NCBI GenBank assembly: GCA_937138255.1
Contig: CAKZOU010000047.1
Location: forward strand, 1-64,000
Length of the DNA: 64,000 nt
Source: an uncultured Paracoccaceae bacterium
GTDB taxonomy: Bacteria; Pseudomonadota; Alphaproteobacteria; Rhodobacterales; Rhodobacteraceae
Direction of reading: 5' to 3'
The notes beneath the pieces were generated by a model. That model had not been told where the DNA came from. It worked only from the letters and a program-made list of their open reading frames with translations, and did no database searches. A program made the translations under genes and the position numbers. Positions 28,273 through 37,634 of the stretch are shown one piece after another (the first letter of the stretch is position 1; every line of letters starts with the position of its first letter).

Positions 28273-28995
28273 ATGGCCGAGACAACCGAGGCGAAAGGCC
28301 CGCGCCATGTTGCCGTCATCATGGACGGGAACGGCCGATGGGCGCAGAAGCGGGGCCGCCCCCGCTTGTTTGGCCACCACGCGGGCGCCCGCCGGGTGCG
28401 CGAGATCGTCGAGGCCTGCCCGGCGCTTGGCGTCAAATACCTGACCGTTTTTGCCTTTTCGACCGAGAACTGGAAGCGCACCCAGACCGAGGTTGCGGGT
28501 CTGATGAAGCTCTTCCGCCGCTACATCGAGAAAGAGCAGCGCGCGCTGGTCGAGGCGGGCGTACGGGTTCGGTTTATCGGGGATCGCGTGAAACTCGAGG
28601 ACAAGCTCGTCGCGCTGATGGACGAGCTCGAGCTTCTGACCGCACACAACGATCTCATTCATCTGACCATCGCCATCAATTACGGCGGCCGCGACGAGGT
28701 TACGCGCGCGGCCAAGCGGATGGCCTTCGAGGTTCAGGCAGGACGGCTTCAACCTGAGGATGTCGATGCCGAAACGCTGGCGCGGTTCCTCGACACCCAT
28801 GTGTTGCCCGACCCCGACCTCGTGATCCGCACCTCGGGCGAGGCCCGGATTTCGAATTTCCTTCTCTGGCAGTCGGCCTATTCCGAATACGAATTTGTTG
28901 ATACGCTCTGGCCGGATTTCACCGCTGAAGAGTTTGGCAGGATCGTCGGAAACTATGCGACCCGCGACCGGCGGTTCGGCGCGGTGAAGGCCTGA
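28273..28995 (+). CDS. uppS: Isoprenyl transferase (undecaprenyl diphosphate synthase)
   Basis: Makes the C55 lipid carrier for murein and other glycans by cis-condensation of isopentenyl diphosphate. 240 aa. The IMDGNGRWA motif (catalytic Asp about residue 17), FSTENWKR, and the C-terminal RTSGEARISNFLLWQSAYSE are all present. It lies 21 bases after frr and one base before cdsA. Confidence 0.96.
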   Translation: MAETTEAKGPRHVAVIMDGNGRWAQKRGRPRLFGHHAGARRVREIVEACPALGVKYLTVFAFSTENWKRTQTEVAGLMKLFRRYIEKEQRALVEAGVRVRFIGDRVKLEDKLVALMDELELLTAHNDLIHLTIAINYGGRDEVTRAAKRMAFEVQAGRLQPEDVDAETLARFLDTHVLPDPDLVIRTSGEARISNFLLWQSAYSEYEFVDTLWPDFTAEEFGRIVGNYATRDRRFGAVKA

Positions 28996-28996
28996 T

Positions 28997-29785
28997 ATGG
29001 CGGTTTCTGGAAAATGGGGCGATCTGGCTCCAAGGGTCTTGTCCGCGATCGGCATGATCGTGATCGGCGGAGCGGCGCTTTGGCTGGGCGGCTTCTGGTT
29101 CTCCCTTCTTGCCGTCATCGTCAGTGGCGGGATGATCTGGGAACTCGCGCGGATGCTCGGGGCGCCGCGACCTGAAATAATGGGCGTGTTGGCGGCCGGA
29201 GCGATGGCTGTCGGGCAGGGGTGGTCATTGGGGTTGGGCTCTCTCGTCCTGGTGGTCGTGCCTGTGATTGGAGCTTTCCTCGTGGCGCGGGGCAGATGGA
29301 TCTTTGCCGGCTATAGTTTGGCCGTTGCCGCCGCGATCCTTTGGTTTCTGGCCACGCGGGCCGATGGCATCATCGGGCTTCTTTGGGTTGTTCTGATTGT
29401 CGTGGCGTCCGACATCCTTGGATATTTCGCGGGCAGGATTGTCGGTGGGCCGAAATTCTGGCCGCGAGTGAGCCCGAAAAAGACTTGGAGCGGAACAATA
29501 GCGGGCTGGATCGGAGCCGGGGTCGTGGGGGCCGTGTTTGCGGGCTACGGTTTTGAAGGGCCGCTCGGGGGCGGTGCCTCTGTGATCGTCCTGTCGGTGC
29601 TTGCCGCGTTTGCCGGCCAGATGGGGGATATCGCCGAAAGTGCGATCAAGCGCTTTGCAGGTATCAAGGACAGCTCAAACCTTATCCCCGGCCATGGGGG
29701 TCTGCTCGATCGGTTCGACGCTTTGACCGGCGCAGCCTTGTTCCTCTTTGCGGTTGAGGTGCTGAAAGACGGAGGCCTTTTGTGA
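28997..29785 (+). CDS. cdsA: Phosphatidate cytidylyltransferase
   Basis: Forms CDP-diacylglycerol, the precursor of all phospholipids, at the inner membrane. 262 aa with about seven hydrophobic segments. The CDP-alcohol signature region near the C-terminus is intact: SAIKRFAGIKDSSNLIPGHG followed by GLLDRFDAL. It begins one base after uppS and its stop is overlapped by the GTG start of dxr (GTGA). Confidence 0.95.
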   Translation: MAVSGKWGDLAPRVLSAIGMIVIGGAALWLGGFWFSLLAVIVSGGMIWELARMLGAPRPEIMGVLAAGAMAVGQGWSLGLGSLVLVVVPVIGAFLVARGRWIFAGYSLAVAAAILWFLATRADGIIGLLWVVLIVVASDILGYFAGRIVGGPKFWPRVSPKKTWSGTIAGWIGAGVVGAVFAGYGFEGPLGGGASVIVLSVLAAFAGQMGDIAESAIKRFAGIKDSSNLIPGHGGLLDRFDALTGAALFLFAVEVLKDGGLL

Positions 29786-30951
29786 AGCGGATCTCCATTC
29801 TAGGCGCAACTGGCAGCATTGGCCAAAGCACGATTGATCTGATCCGGCGTGATATTGCGAACTACGACGTCGTTGCGCTCACGGGTGGCAGGAACGTCGA
29901 TCAACTTGCCCGCGATGCCATCGAGCTCGGCGCAAAGCAGGCTGTGACCTGCGAACCAGCGCTTTTCGGTGCCCTCAAAGACAGGCTCGCTGGAACTGGC
30001 ATCGAAGCCGCGGCAGGGGATGCGGCTGTGGCCGAAGCGGCCAGCCGTCCGGCAGATTGGATCATGTCGGCCATTGTCGGTGCGGCGGGGCTCGTACCGG
30101 GCATGGAAGCGATCCGGCAGGGGGCCACTCTGGCGCTGGCCAACAAGGAAACACTCGTTGCCGCGGGGCCCTTGGTCATGGCGGCTACGCGTGCCCACAA
30201 CGCGCGTATCTTGCCGGTCGATAGTGAGCACTCTGCCGTCTTTCAGGCGCTCGTCGGCGAGGATATCGGAGCGGTTGAACGCATCATTATCACAGCTTCG
30301 GGCGGCGCTCTGCGCGATTGGCCAATCGAACGGCTCGCCCGTGCCACAGTTGCCGATGCCTCGACCCACCCCAATTGGGCGATGGGCCAGCGGATCACCA
30401 TCGATTCCGCGTCTATGTTCAACAAGGCGCTCGAATTGATCGAAACCCGCGAGTTCTTTGGGGTCGACCCCTCGCAGATAGAGGTAGTGATCCATCCAGA
30501 AAGCCTTGTTCATGCTCTGGTTGGCTTCCGTGACGGAGCGCTCATGGCCCATGTCGGGGCCTCTGATATGCGTCATGCCATTGGCTTCGCCCTGAATTGG
30601 CCCGAGCGGCGGGAATTGCCTGTTGCACGGCTGGATCTGGCCAAGATCGGAACATTGACCTTCCGAGCCCCGGACCCCGAGCGCTATCCGGCTCTGCGCC
30701 TCGCGCAGTCGGTCATGAAGGCCGGAGGGCAAAGCGGCGCGGCCTTCAACGCCGCCAAGGAAATCGCCCTCGATGCTTTCATCGCCGGGCGGATCGGGTT
30801 TGTGGATATGGCGGCGTTTGTCGAAGATGTGCTCGACAAGATGTGGTCTTCGGATGGCCTGAACCGCGCCGCAAATAGCCTTGACGATATTCTCGAAACC
30901 GACCGACTTGCGCGCCGTCGTGCGTCGGAACTCATTGCAATTTCAGCCTAA
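29782..30951 (+). CDS. dxr: 1-Deoxy-D-xylulose 5-phosphate reductoisomerase
   Basis: First committed step of the MEP isoprenoid pathway; it feeds UppS two genes upstream. 389 aa. NADPH-binding GATGSIGQSTIDL (residues 8-20), LANKETLVAAG, and metal/substrate motifs PVDSEHSAVFQ and SASMFNKALELIET are present. The start codon is GTG inside the end of cdsA, so translation is coupled. Confidence 0.95.
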   Translation: MKRISILGATGSIGQSTIDLIRRDIANYDVVALTGGRNVDQLARDAIELGAKQAVTCEPALFGALKDRLAGTGIEAAAGDAAVAEAASRPADWIMSAIVGAAGLVPGMEAIRQGATLALANKETLVAAGPLVMAATRAHNARILPVDSEHSAVFQALVGEDIGAVERIIITASGGALRDWPIERLARATVADASTHPNWAMGQRITIDSASMFNKALELIETREFFGVDPSQIEVVIHPESLVHALVGFRDGALMAHVGASDMRHAIGFALNWPERRELPVARLDLAKIGTLTFRAPDPERYPALRLAQSVMKAGGQSGAAFNAAKEIALDAFIAGRIGFVDMAAFVEDVLDKMWSSDGLNRAANSLDDILETDRLARRRASELIAISA

Positions 30952-30959
30952 GAAACCCT

Positions 30960-32288
30960 ATGACGAGCCTTTTACCTCAATTCAGCTCTACCGGTCTAAC
31001 CCTTCTGTCCTTTGTGGTCGCCTTGATGGTGATCGTGTTTGTGCATGAAATGGGCCACTACCTCGCGGGGCGCTGGAGCGGGATCAAGGCGGATGTTTTC
31101 TCGATCGGTTTTGGGCCGGTTCTGTGGCGACGTGTCGATCGCAGGGGAACGGTTTGGCAGATCGCACTGGTCCCGCTTGGCGGCTATGTGAAATTCAAAG
31201 GTGACAGCAACGCCGCTTCGATGGGGGCCGATACCGGTGCGAAAGCGTCCAGAGACAGCATGGCCGGCGCGCCGGTCTGGGCCCGCGCTCTGACGGTCGC
31301 TTCCGGTCCGGCCTTCAATTTCATTTTCGCATTTCTCGTCTTTGCTTGGGCAGTGCTGTCTATCGGTGTTGCGACCGACCCGCTCACTCTGGCCTCGGTC
31401 CCGGATTTGCCGGACACCTATGAACAGGAGCTCGAAACAGGCGACCAGATACTTGCCATTGGTGGCGTAGAAACCCCAACGATGGCCGACGTTGTCGCGG
31501 CAACGGACAAGCTTGGGATGGTTCCGTCTGTTGACTACCGGGTGATGCGGGCGGGCGAAGAGATTGTGGTGCGAGGCCCCTATCCTGAGCCGACCTTGGC
31601 GCGCGCTGTCAGCACAGACAGCCCGGCGCGCGAGGCGGGGCTTTTGGCTGACGATGTGATCACCGCAATCGACGGGACACCGGTTTTCGCATTTTCGCAG
31701 ATGATGGACATCGTTGCCGCCTCTGACGGGCGGGCGATGACCTTTGAGGTCTGGCGGCAAGGCGAGACCTTGAGCTTTGATATCGCCCCGCGCCGTGTCG
31801 ACCTTCCGCTGCGGGACGGTGATTTTGAGACGCGGTGGCTGATTGGCCTTTCGGGGGGGCTTTTCTTCGAGCCGCAAACCTCTTCTCCGGATATCGCGAC
31901 GACCGTCCGCTATGCTTGGGGGCAGCTCTGGTACATCGCAAAGGTTTCTGTCTCGGGGATGTGGCATATGCTCACCGGAGAGATTTCGACCTGCAATCTT
32001 TCTAGCCCCGTCGGCATTGCCCAGACGTCGGGCGAAATGGCCGCCCAGGGAATCGGGGCCTATATTCAGTTCTTGGGCCTTCTCTCGACCGCGATCGGCC
32101 TTTTGAATCTTTTCCCGATCCCGATCCTCGACGGCGGCCACCTTGTCTTTCATGCCTATGAGGCTGTGAGCGGACGCAAGCCATCGGACGCCGCTTTGCG
32201 GGTTCTGACGATGATCGGGTTGGCCCTTATCCTGACGATGATGTTCCTCGCCTTGGCGAACGACACTGTTCCGGGGCTCTGCCCCTGA
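30960..32288 (+). CDS. rseP: RseP-type site-2 intramembrane metalloprotease
   Basis: Cleaves transmembrane proteins such as anti-sigma factors during envelope stress. 442 aa. Zinc motif HEMGH at residues 29-33 in the first membrane helix, PDZ domains in the middle (about 125-290, with SPAREAGLLADDVITAIDG), and the second catalytic motif NLFPIPILDGGHL near residue 390. Eight bases after dxr. A gene for a 41-aa protein follows before the next terminator. Confidence 0.94.
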   Translation: MTSLLPQFSSTGLTLLSFVVALMVIVFVHEMGHYLAGRWSGIKADVFSIGFGPVLWRRVDRRGTVWQIALVPLGGYVKFKGDSNAASMGADTGAKASRDSMAGAPVWARALTVASGPAFNFIFAFLVFAWAVLSIGVATDPLTLASVPDLPDTYEQELETGDQILAIGGVETPTMADVVAATDKLGMVPSVDYRVMRAGEEIVVRGPYPEPTLARAVSTDSPAREAGLLADDVITAIDGTPVFAFSQMMDIVAASDGRAMTFEVWRQGETLSFDIAPRRVDLPLRDGDFETRWLIGLSGGLFFEPQTSSPDIATTVRYAWGQLWYIAKVSVSGMWHMLTGEISTCNLSSPVGIAQTSGEMAAQGIGAYIQFLGLLSTAIGLLNLFPIPILDGGHLVFHAYEAVSGRKPSDAALRVLTMIGLALILTMMFLALANDTVPGLCP

Positions 32289-32366
32289 GGTTCCCTGAAT
32301 TCGCCGTTTTTTGGCCGCAATCCTGCGAGACTCTGCAACGGCTGAAATCGTTATTGGGGCAGGATC

Positions 32367-32492
32367 ATGCAGACACTCAACTCCGGATATCGTGGATTGT
32401 CCTATTTGATCGGACTTAACCTGGACCGGCTTTTGTTCGTTGGCGCCATTCTTGGCGCGCTGGGACTTGCGGCTTTTCTCGGCTCAATCTGA
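32367..32492 (+). CDS. 41-aa membrane protein
   Basis: ATG CAG ACA CTC ... TGA, 42 codons, with CAGGA just upstream. The product starts MQTLNSGYRGLSYLIGLNLD and continues with a hydrophobic helix (about residues 22-39, ending AAFLGSI). Codon use is that of a normal gene. It lies 79 bases after rseP and directly before a terminator, so it is the last gene of the pyrH-rseP transcript. No known domain; I recognise it only as the kind of small protein common in Rhodobacterales. Confidence 0.65.
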   Translation: MQTLNSGYRGLSYLIGLNLDRLLFVGAILGALGLAAFLGSI

Positions 32493-32521
32493 GCCGGATC
32501 CGCAAAGTTTCGCAAAATCAA

Positions 32522-32555
32522 CAAAACGCGCCCTCCGGGGCGCGTTTGTGTTTTT
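32522..32555 (+). terminator. Terminator between the rseP segment and bamA
   Basis: AAACGCGCC (32524-32532) pairs with GGCGCGTTT (32539-32547), followed by GTG and five T (32551-32555). It divides the envelope gene run into two transcription units. Confidence 0.85.
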
Positions 32556-32616
32556 GACAAGGCCCGGTAATCCCGATACTCCCTAGGTGTCTGGGGATAT
32601 AAAACTGGCTAATCTT

Positions 32617-34923
32617 ATGAGCGACCTTGCCACAAGCGCTGCCGCGCGGCTTTTCACTGTTTTCAGGGCTTTTTTTCTCGCTGCCCTGCTAGGCCTGAGC
32701 GCTTTGCCAGCTGCGGCACAGAGCTATAGCTTCTCCGGGGTATCTGTTCAGGGGAATCAGAGGATCGAAACCCAGACGATCCTGACCTATCTCGGCCTTT
32801 CGTCGGGGCAATCTGTCAGCGCGGCGACCCTTAATGATGCGGTTCAGGCCGTGCGCGAAACTGGACTTTTCGAGTCGGTTGATGCGCGCGTGAGCGGATC
32901 AACGCTGATCGTCACGGTTGTCGAGCTTCCGACCATTAGCGTCATCTCCTTCGAGGGCAATTCCAAGATCAAGGACGATGATCTTCGGTCTGCGATCCAA
33001 TCGATGCCACGCCATGTTTTTAGCCCGAGCCAGGTCGAGCGCGATGTTGGCGCGATTGTCCAGCTCTATGCCGACAAGGGCCGGATCAGCGCAACTATCA
33101 CCCCGCGCGTTATCCGTCGCAGCGACAACCGCGTCGATCTTGTGTTCGAGATCTTCGAAGGTGGCGTGACCGAGATTTCGCGGATTGGCTTTGTTGGCAA
33201 CCGCAGCTTCTCAGATTATCGTCTTCGTGGCGTCCTCGAGACCAAGCAGGCAGGCCTTTTGCGGGCGATCATCAGCCGCGATACCTTTGTTGCCGACCGG
33301 ATCGATTTCGACAAACAGGTGTTGACCGAGTTCTATCGCTCGCGCGGATTTGTCGATTTCGAGATTCAGTCTGTTGATGTTGAACTCACGCGTGAGCGAG
33401 ATGCCTATCTCATCACGTTCAATGTCCAAGAGGGGCAGAAATACGAATTTGGCGAGGTTAAGGTTACCTCTGATCTACCGGATGTTGATCTGGCCGAGTT
33501 TGAGGGCATCGTTCGGACCAAGGACGGGCAGACCTATTCGCCGCTGCGGATCGAGAACGATATTGCGCGCCTCGAGTTCCGCGCCAATCAGCTCGGCCTG
33601 CAATTCATTCAGGCCGATCCGCAAATCACCCGCCGTGATCGCGAGCTAAAGCTCGATCTTGACTACGCGCTGGTGCGTGGACCGCGCGTCTTCGTCGAGC
33701 GCATCGATATCACCGGCAATACAACAACGCTCGACCGCGTTGTCCGCAACCAGTTCACCCTTGTTGAGGGCGATCCACTCAACCCCCGCTCGATCCGTGA
33801 AAGCGCTTCGCGCATCCGTGCGCTTGGGTTCTTCTCGAATGCCGAGGTCGGCACGCGAGCTGGGTCTTCCAGCGAGCAGGTGATTGTCGATGTGGCTGTG
33901 ACCGAGGTTCCGACCGGATCGCTCACCTTCGGTGCGAACTACAACACCGACACCGGCTTTAGCTTGCTCGCGAGCTATAGCGAGCGGAATTTCCTCGGCC
34001 GGGGGCAGGCGCTTGATTTCCAGATTTCAACTGCGGCAACCAATCGGATCCTGACGTTCAATTTCACCGAGCCCTATCTTCTGGGTCGTGATCTGAGGCT
34101 TGGTCTGCGGTCGGGCTATAAGACCACCGATAACGAGGCAGCGCTCTATGACACGACGAGCTTTGGTTTCTCGCCGTCGTTGAGCTTCCCCGTGAGCGAA
34201 AATGGACGTCTGGGCGTCAGCTACTCGATCGACTATTCGCTCTTGTCGAATGTTTCCACCAACTCGCAGCCAATTCTTGAGGATGCCGCTGCCGGTGGGC
34301 GCTGGACGAATTCCGTTGGCTACACCTACACATGGGATAACCGTCGCACCGGGCTTTACCCGAACGCAGGGGTCTTGCTTCGCTTCGGACAGGAATATGC
34401 GTTTGGTGAAGCAACCTTCCTGAAGAACACAGCCACACTCGCGGCTGAGACCAAGATCATGAATGAGGAAGTGACGCTGCGCGCTACGCTTGAGGGCGGC
34501 TACCTCTACTTCCTCGAAGGCGCGAGCCGGATCACCGACCGCTATTTCATGAACAGCGGCATCATGCGCGGCTTTGAGCCCGGCGGATTTGGCCCGCGCT
34601 ACACCGGCGACGGGGAAAATGATGCGCTCGGCGGCAATACCTATGCCGTGGTTCGCCTCGAGACCGAGTTCCCGATTGGCCTTCCCACCGAGTTTGGGAT
34701 GCACGGCGGTGCTTTCATCGACTACGGGTCGCTTTGGGATACGGGTCTCTCCGATGTATCGGACGTTCTCTATAACGACTTCACACCCCGCGCAGTGGCC
34801 GGTCTGTCGTTGTTCTGGAAAACACCGATTGGCCCGTTGCGGTTCAACTTCATGCAGCCGCTTATGTCCGAAAGCTATGACCGGCCCAAATCCTTCGACC
34901 TGACCATCGCCACGTCGTTCTGA
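32617..34923 (+). CDS. bamA: BamA, outer membrane protein assembly factor
   Basis: Core of the BAM machine that folds beta-barrel proteins into the outer membrane. 768 aa: signal peptide (to about residue 35, ALPAAAQ), five POTRA domains (about 36-430) and an Omp85 barrel (about 450-768) that ends with the usual C-terminal Phe (TIATSF). The barrel carries VRLETEFPIG and FIDYGSLWD. Start taken at ATG 32617; a GTG at 32587 is possible. The stop overlaps skp by one base. Confidence 0.96.
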   Translation: MSDLATSAAARLFTVFRAFFLAALLGLSALPAAAQSYSFSGVSVQGNQRIETQTILTYLGLSSGQSVSAATLNDAVQAVRETGLFESVDARVSGSTLIVTVVELPTISVISFEGNSKIKDDDLRSAIQSMPRHVFSPSQVERDVGAIVQLYADKGRISATITPRVIRRSDNRVDLVFEIFEGGVTEISRIGFVGNRSFSDYRLRGVLETKQAGLLRAIISRDTFVADRIDFDKQVLTEFYRSRGFVDFEIQSVDVELTRERDAYLITFNVQEGQKYEFGEVKVTSDLPDVDLAEFEGIVRTKDGQTYSPLRIENDIARLEFRANQLGLQFIQADPQITRRDRELKLDLDYALVRGPRVFVERIDITGNTTTLDRVVRNQFTLVEGDPLNPRSIRESASRIRALGFFSNAEVGTRAGSSSEQVIVDVAVTEVPTGSLTFGANYNTDTGFSLLASYSERNFLGRGQALDFQISTAATNRILTFNFTEPYLLGRDLRLGLRSGYKTTDNEAALYDTTSFGFSPSLSFPVSENGRLGVSYSIDYSLLSNVSTNSQPILEDAAAGGRWTNSVGYTYTWDNRRTGLYPNAGVLLRFGQEYAFGEATFLKNTATLAAETKIMNEEVTLRATLEGGYLYFLEGASRITDRYFMNSGIMRGFEPGGFGPRYTGDGENDALGGNTYAVVRLETEFPIGLPTEFGMHGGAFIDYGSLWDTGLSDVSDVLYNDFTPRAVAGLSLFWKTPIGPLRFNFMQPLMSESYDRPKSFDLTIATSF

Positions 34924-35495
34924 TGCGGAAACTCGGGGTCGCTGTCTGCCTAGGATTGCTTGCCCTCTTCGGAGGGCAGGCTGTCGCGCAAGATAGCACA
35001 AGCACGCCGGCGACCGAGTTTCGCAGCCTGATCCTGACGATCAATCTTGATCAGCTGTTTGTGCAAACCCTCTACGGCCAGCGCATCCGCGCCGATATCG
35101 ACCTTCAGGCCAAGGCGCTGGAAACTGAAAATCGAAAATTCGCCGAGGAGCTGCAAGCCGAAGAGCGGAGCTTGACAGAGCGCCGCCCGACGATGGATCC
35201 GGCTGATTTTCGGGTCGAGGCTGACGCCTTCGATGCCAAGGTGCAGACGGTCCGACAAGGGCAGGACGAAAAGGAACAAGCGCTCCAGACGAGTTTGAGC
35301 CGTGGCAGGGACGAATTCTTGTCGGCCGTGCAAGTCGTCTTGGCCGACATCATGATCTCGCGCGGCGCGGTGGTGATTATAGACCGGCGCAATATCGTCA
35401 TGCAGGCCGATCTGATCGATATCACCGAGGCAGCAATTGCAGCGATCGACCAAAGCCTTGGCGATGGAACCGCAGCCACTCCGGCCACCAACTAG
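34923..35495 (+). CDS. skp: Skp/OmpH-family periplasmic chaperone
   Basis: 190 aa: signal peptide (residues 1-22, ending AVAQ), then a long charged helical region (about 55-130, KALETENRKFAEELQAEERS) forming the tentacle-like coiled coil, and a C-terminal strand region. It carries unfolded outer membrane proteins to BamA. Coupled to bamA through TGATG. Confidence 0.9.
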   Translation: MRKLGVAVCLGLLALFGGQAVAQDSTSTPATEFRSLILTINLDQLFVQTLYGQRIRADIDLQAKALETENRKFAEELQAEERSLTERRPTMDPADFRVEADAFDAKVQTVRQGQDEKEQALQTSLSRGRDEFLSAVQVVLADIMISRGAVVIIDRRNIVMQADLIDITEAAIAAIDQSLGDGTAATPATN

Positions 35496-35579
35496 CACGG
35501 GCGAGCTTGCCGCGAAGGGGCCGAGTTGCTAGTGGTCGGATGAAGGCCCCGTCTGGGCTATTGAATAGGGAGAATGCCC

Positions 35580-36041
35580 ATGTCCGAGCCCATCACGACC
35601 GCTGATATTCATCTGATCCAGAGAATCCTGCCGCATCGTTACCCGTTCTTGCTCGTAGACCGTGTTGAACAAATCAACGGAACCGAATCTGCCGTTGGGC
35701 TCAAGAACGTGACAATGAACGAGCCGCATTTTCAGGGCCATTTCCCCGGCAATCCGATCATGCCAGGCGTGACCATCGTGGAGGCGATGGCGCAGACGGC
35801 AGGCGTTATGGTCGGCGCGAGCCTCGGCCTCGTCGATGGCAACTTCCTCATCTATTTCATGGCAATCGACAACTGCAAATTCCGCCGCAAGGTTGTCCCC
35901 GGTGATCAGCTGCGGATGGAACTTCAGACAACGCGCGGCAAGCCGGGCGGCAAGGTCTGGCGGTTCAAGGGTGTCGCGACGGTTGATGGCGAACTGGCCG
36001 CCGAGGCGGAGTTCACCGCAATGATGGATCTAAAAGGCTGA
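35580..36041 (+). CDS. fabZ: 3-Hydroxyacyl-ACP dehydratase FabZ
   Basis: Dehydrates 3-hydroxyacyl-ACP in fatty-acid elongation and so competes with lipid A enzymes for the same substrate. 153 aa, hot-dog fold. Catalytic His in [13 protein letters not shown] and Glu in [13 protein letters not shown]. Start set at ATG 35580 because AGGGAGA (35567-35573) is at the right distance; the ATG at 35574 is too close. Stop overlaps lpxA by one base. Confidence 0.95.
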   Translation: MSEPITTADIHLIQRILPHRYPFLLVDRVEQINGTESAVGLKNVTMNEPHFQGHFPGNPIMPGVTIVEAMAQTAGVMVGASLGLVDGNFLIYFMAIDNCKFRRKVVPGDQLRMELQTTRGKPGGKVWRFKGVATVDGELAAEAEFTAMMDLKG

Positions 36042-36826
36042 TGACACCCGATATTCACCCTTCTGCGGTGATCGAAGAGGGCGCCGTCATCGGCGCCGGA
36101 TGTGTCGTTGGGCCATTCTGTGTGGTCGGTCCCGAGGTCGTCCTCGGAGACAATGTGACCCTCAGGAGCCATGTCGTCATCACCGGCGATACGCAGGTTG
36201 GTGAGGGGTCGACACTCTTCTCCTTCGCCGTGGTCGGCGAGGTGCCGCAGGATCTCAAATTCGCGGGCGAAAAGACGCGCCTTCGCATCGGCGCGCGCAA
36301 TCGCATCCGCGAGCACGTCACGATCAACACCGGCACAGCCGGTGGCGGCGGCGAAACCCGGATCGGCAATGATTGTCTTTTGATGGCCGGCTGCCACGTC
36401 GCTCATGACGCACAAATCGGAGACCGGGTGATCATCGTGAATAACTCGGCCGTAGCCGGACACTGCATCATCGAGGACGACGTGATCATCGGTGGGCTAT
36501 GCGGCATACATCAGTGGGTTCGGATCGGACGGGGCGCGATTATCGGCGCTTTGTCGATGGTGACGAATGACGTCATACCGCACGGCCTCGTGCAAGGACC
36601 ACGCGGCGTTCTCGACGGCCTCAACCTAGTGGGCCTCAAGCGGCGTGGGGTCGAACGCGCCGATATCACGGCACTACGGGCAGCTTTCCAGATGCTTCGG
36701 GATGGTGAGGGGACTTTCCACGACAGGGCCAAGCGGCTGAAAGCTGAGGTGGACAGCACATATGTTCAGGAAATGGTCGATTTCATCTTGGGAGAATCAG
36801 ACCGTAGCTTCCTGACCCCGAGCTGA
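36041..36826 (+). CDS. lpxA: LpxA, UDP-N-acetylglucosamine acyltransferase
   Basis: First step of lipid A synthesis. 261 aa, left-handed beta-helix of hexapeptide repeats (about 1-190) and a C-terminal helical domain. The catalytic His lies in the HVAHDAQIGD segment (about residue 125). It starts on the last base of fabZ and is followed four bases later by lpxI. Confidence 0.96.
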   Translation: MTPDIHPSAVIEEGAVIGAGCVVGPFCVVGPEVVLGDNVTLRSHVVITGDTQVGEGSTLFSFAVVGEVPQDLKFAGEKTRLRIGARNRIREHVTINTGTAGGGGETRIGNDCLLMAGCHVAHDAQIGDRVIIVNNSAVAGHCIIEDDVIIGGLCGIHQWVRIGRGAIIGALSMVTNDVIPHGLVQGPRGVLDGLNLVGLKRRGVERADITALRAAFQMLRDGEGTFHDRAKRLKAEVDSTYVQEMVDFILGESDRSFLTPS

Positions 36827-36830
36827 ACCG

Positions 36831-37634
36831 ATGCTGGCGCTCTTTGCAGGCACTGGCGCTTTGCCCGGTCTCCTCGTCGAGGCGCTAGGGAAAAAAGGTG
36901 AGCTGCCGATTATCTGCTTCATGGCGGGTTTCGAACCTCAGGTTCCAGGTGGGCTCGAACAGATCGCCTTTCGCCTCGAGCATTTGGGAACACTTCTGTC
37001 CGAGCTTCGGCTGCGTGGGGTCGAAGAGGTCTGCCTAGCAGGCAAGGTTCTGAGGCCAGAGATTGATCCCGCCGAAATAGATCAAGCGACCGCCCCCCTC
37101 TTTGCCCGCATTGGGGCCGCAATGAAGATGGGCGACGATGGAACCTTGCGAGCGCTCATCGCTATCCTTGAAGAGTTCGGATTTACGGTCGTGGCGGCGC
37201 ATGAAATCGCCCCCGATCTGTTGCCACGAAAGGGGGCTCTTGCCGGCCCATCTCCCAGCTATGCCCAGAAGGACGATGCCAAGAGCGGCAAGGCACACCT
37301 CGATGATCTTGCTCCTGCGGATATTGGTCAGGCCTGCGTTGTTCGGGGCGGCCAAGTTCTGGCGATGGAGGCAAGTCTGGGAACAGACTTTATGCTCAAG
37401 TCGCTCTCGGACCCGCCCAAGGCGCAAGGAGCAGTATTTTGCAAAGCGCCCAAGATCGGTCAGGACCGGCGAGCCGACCTTCCGGCCATCGGTCCTGAGA
37501 CTGTGATCGGGGCTTCGCGGGCGGGAATCACCGGAATTTGGATTGAAGAGGGCGGGGTGATGTGCCTCGATGTTGACCACTTGAGAGGCGAAGCCAACCG
37601 GCTTGGCGTCTCGGTCTGGGTGGGGGACGTTTGA
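36831..37634 (+). CDS. lpxI: LpxI, UDP-2,3-diacylglucosamine pyrophosphatase
   Basis: 267 aa DUF1009 protein. It produces lipid X from UDP-2,3-diacylglucosamine in alphaproteobacteria that lack LpxH. Recognised by its N-terminus (LALFAGTGALPGLLVEAL) and the C-terminal half with DLPAIGPETVIGASRAGITG. It sits exactly between lpxA and lpxB, as expected, and overlaps lpxB by one base. Confidence 0.93.
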   Translation: MLALFAGTGALPGLLVEALGKKGELPIICFMAGFEPQVPGGLEQIAFRLEHLGTLLSELRLRGVEEVCLAGKVLRPEIDPAEIDQATAPLFARIGAAMKMGDDGTLRALIAILEEFGFTVVAAHEIAPDLLPRKGALAGPSPSYAQKDDAKSGKAHLDDLAPADIGQACVVRGGQVLAMEASLGTDFMLKSLSDPPKAQGAVFCKAPKIGQDRRADLPAIGPETVIGASRAGITGIWIEEGGVMCLDVDHLRGEANRLGVSVWVGDV

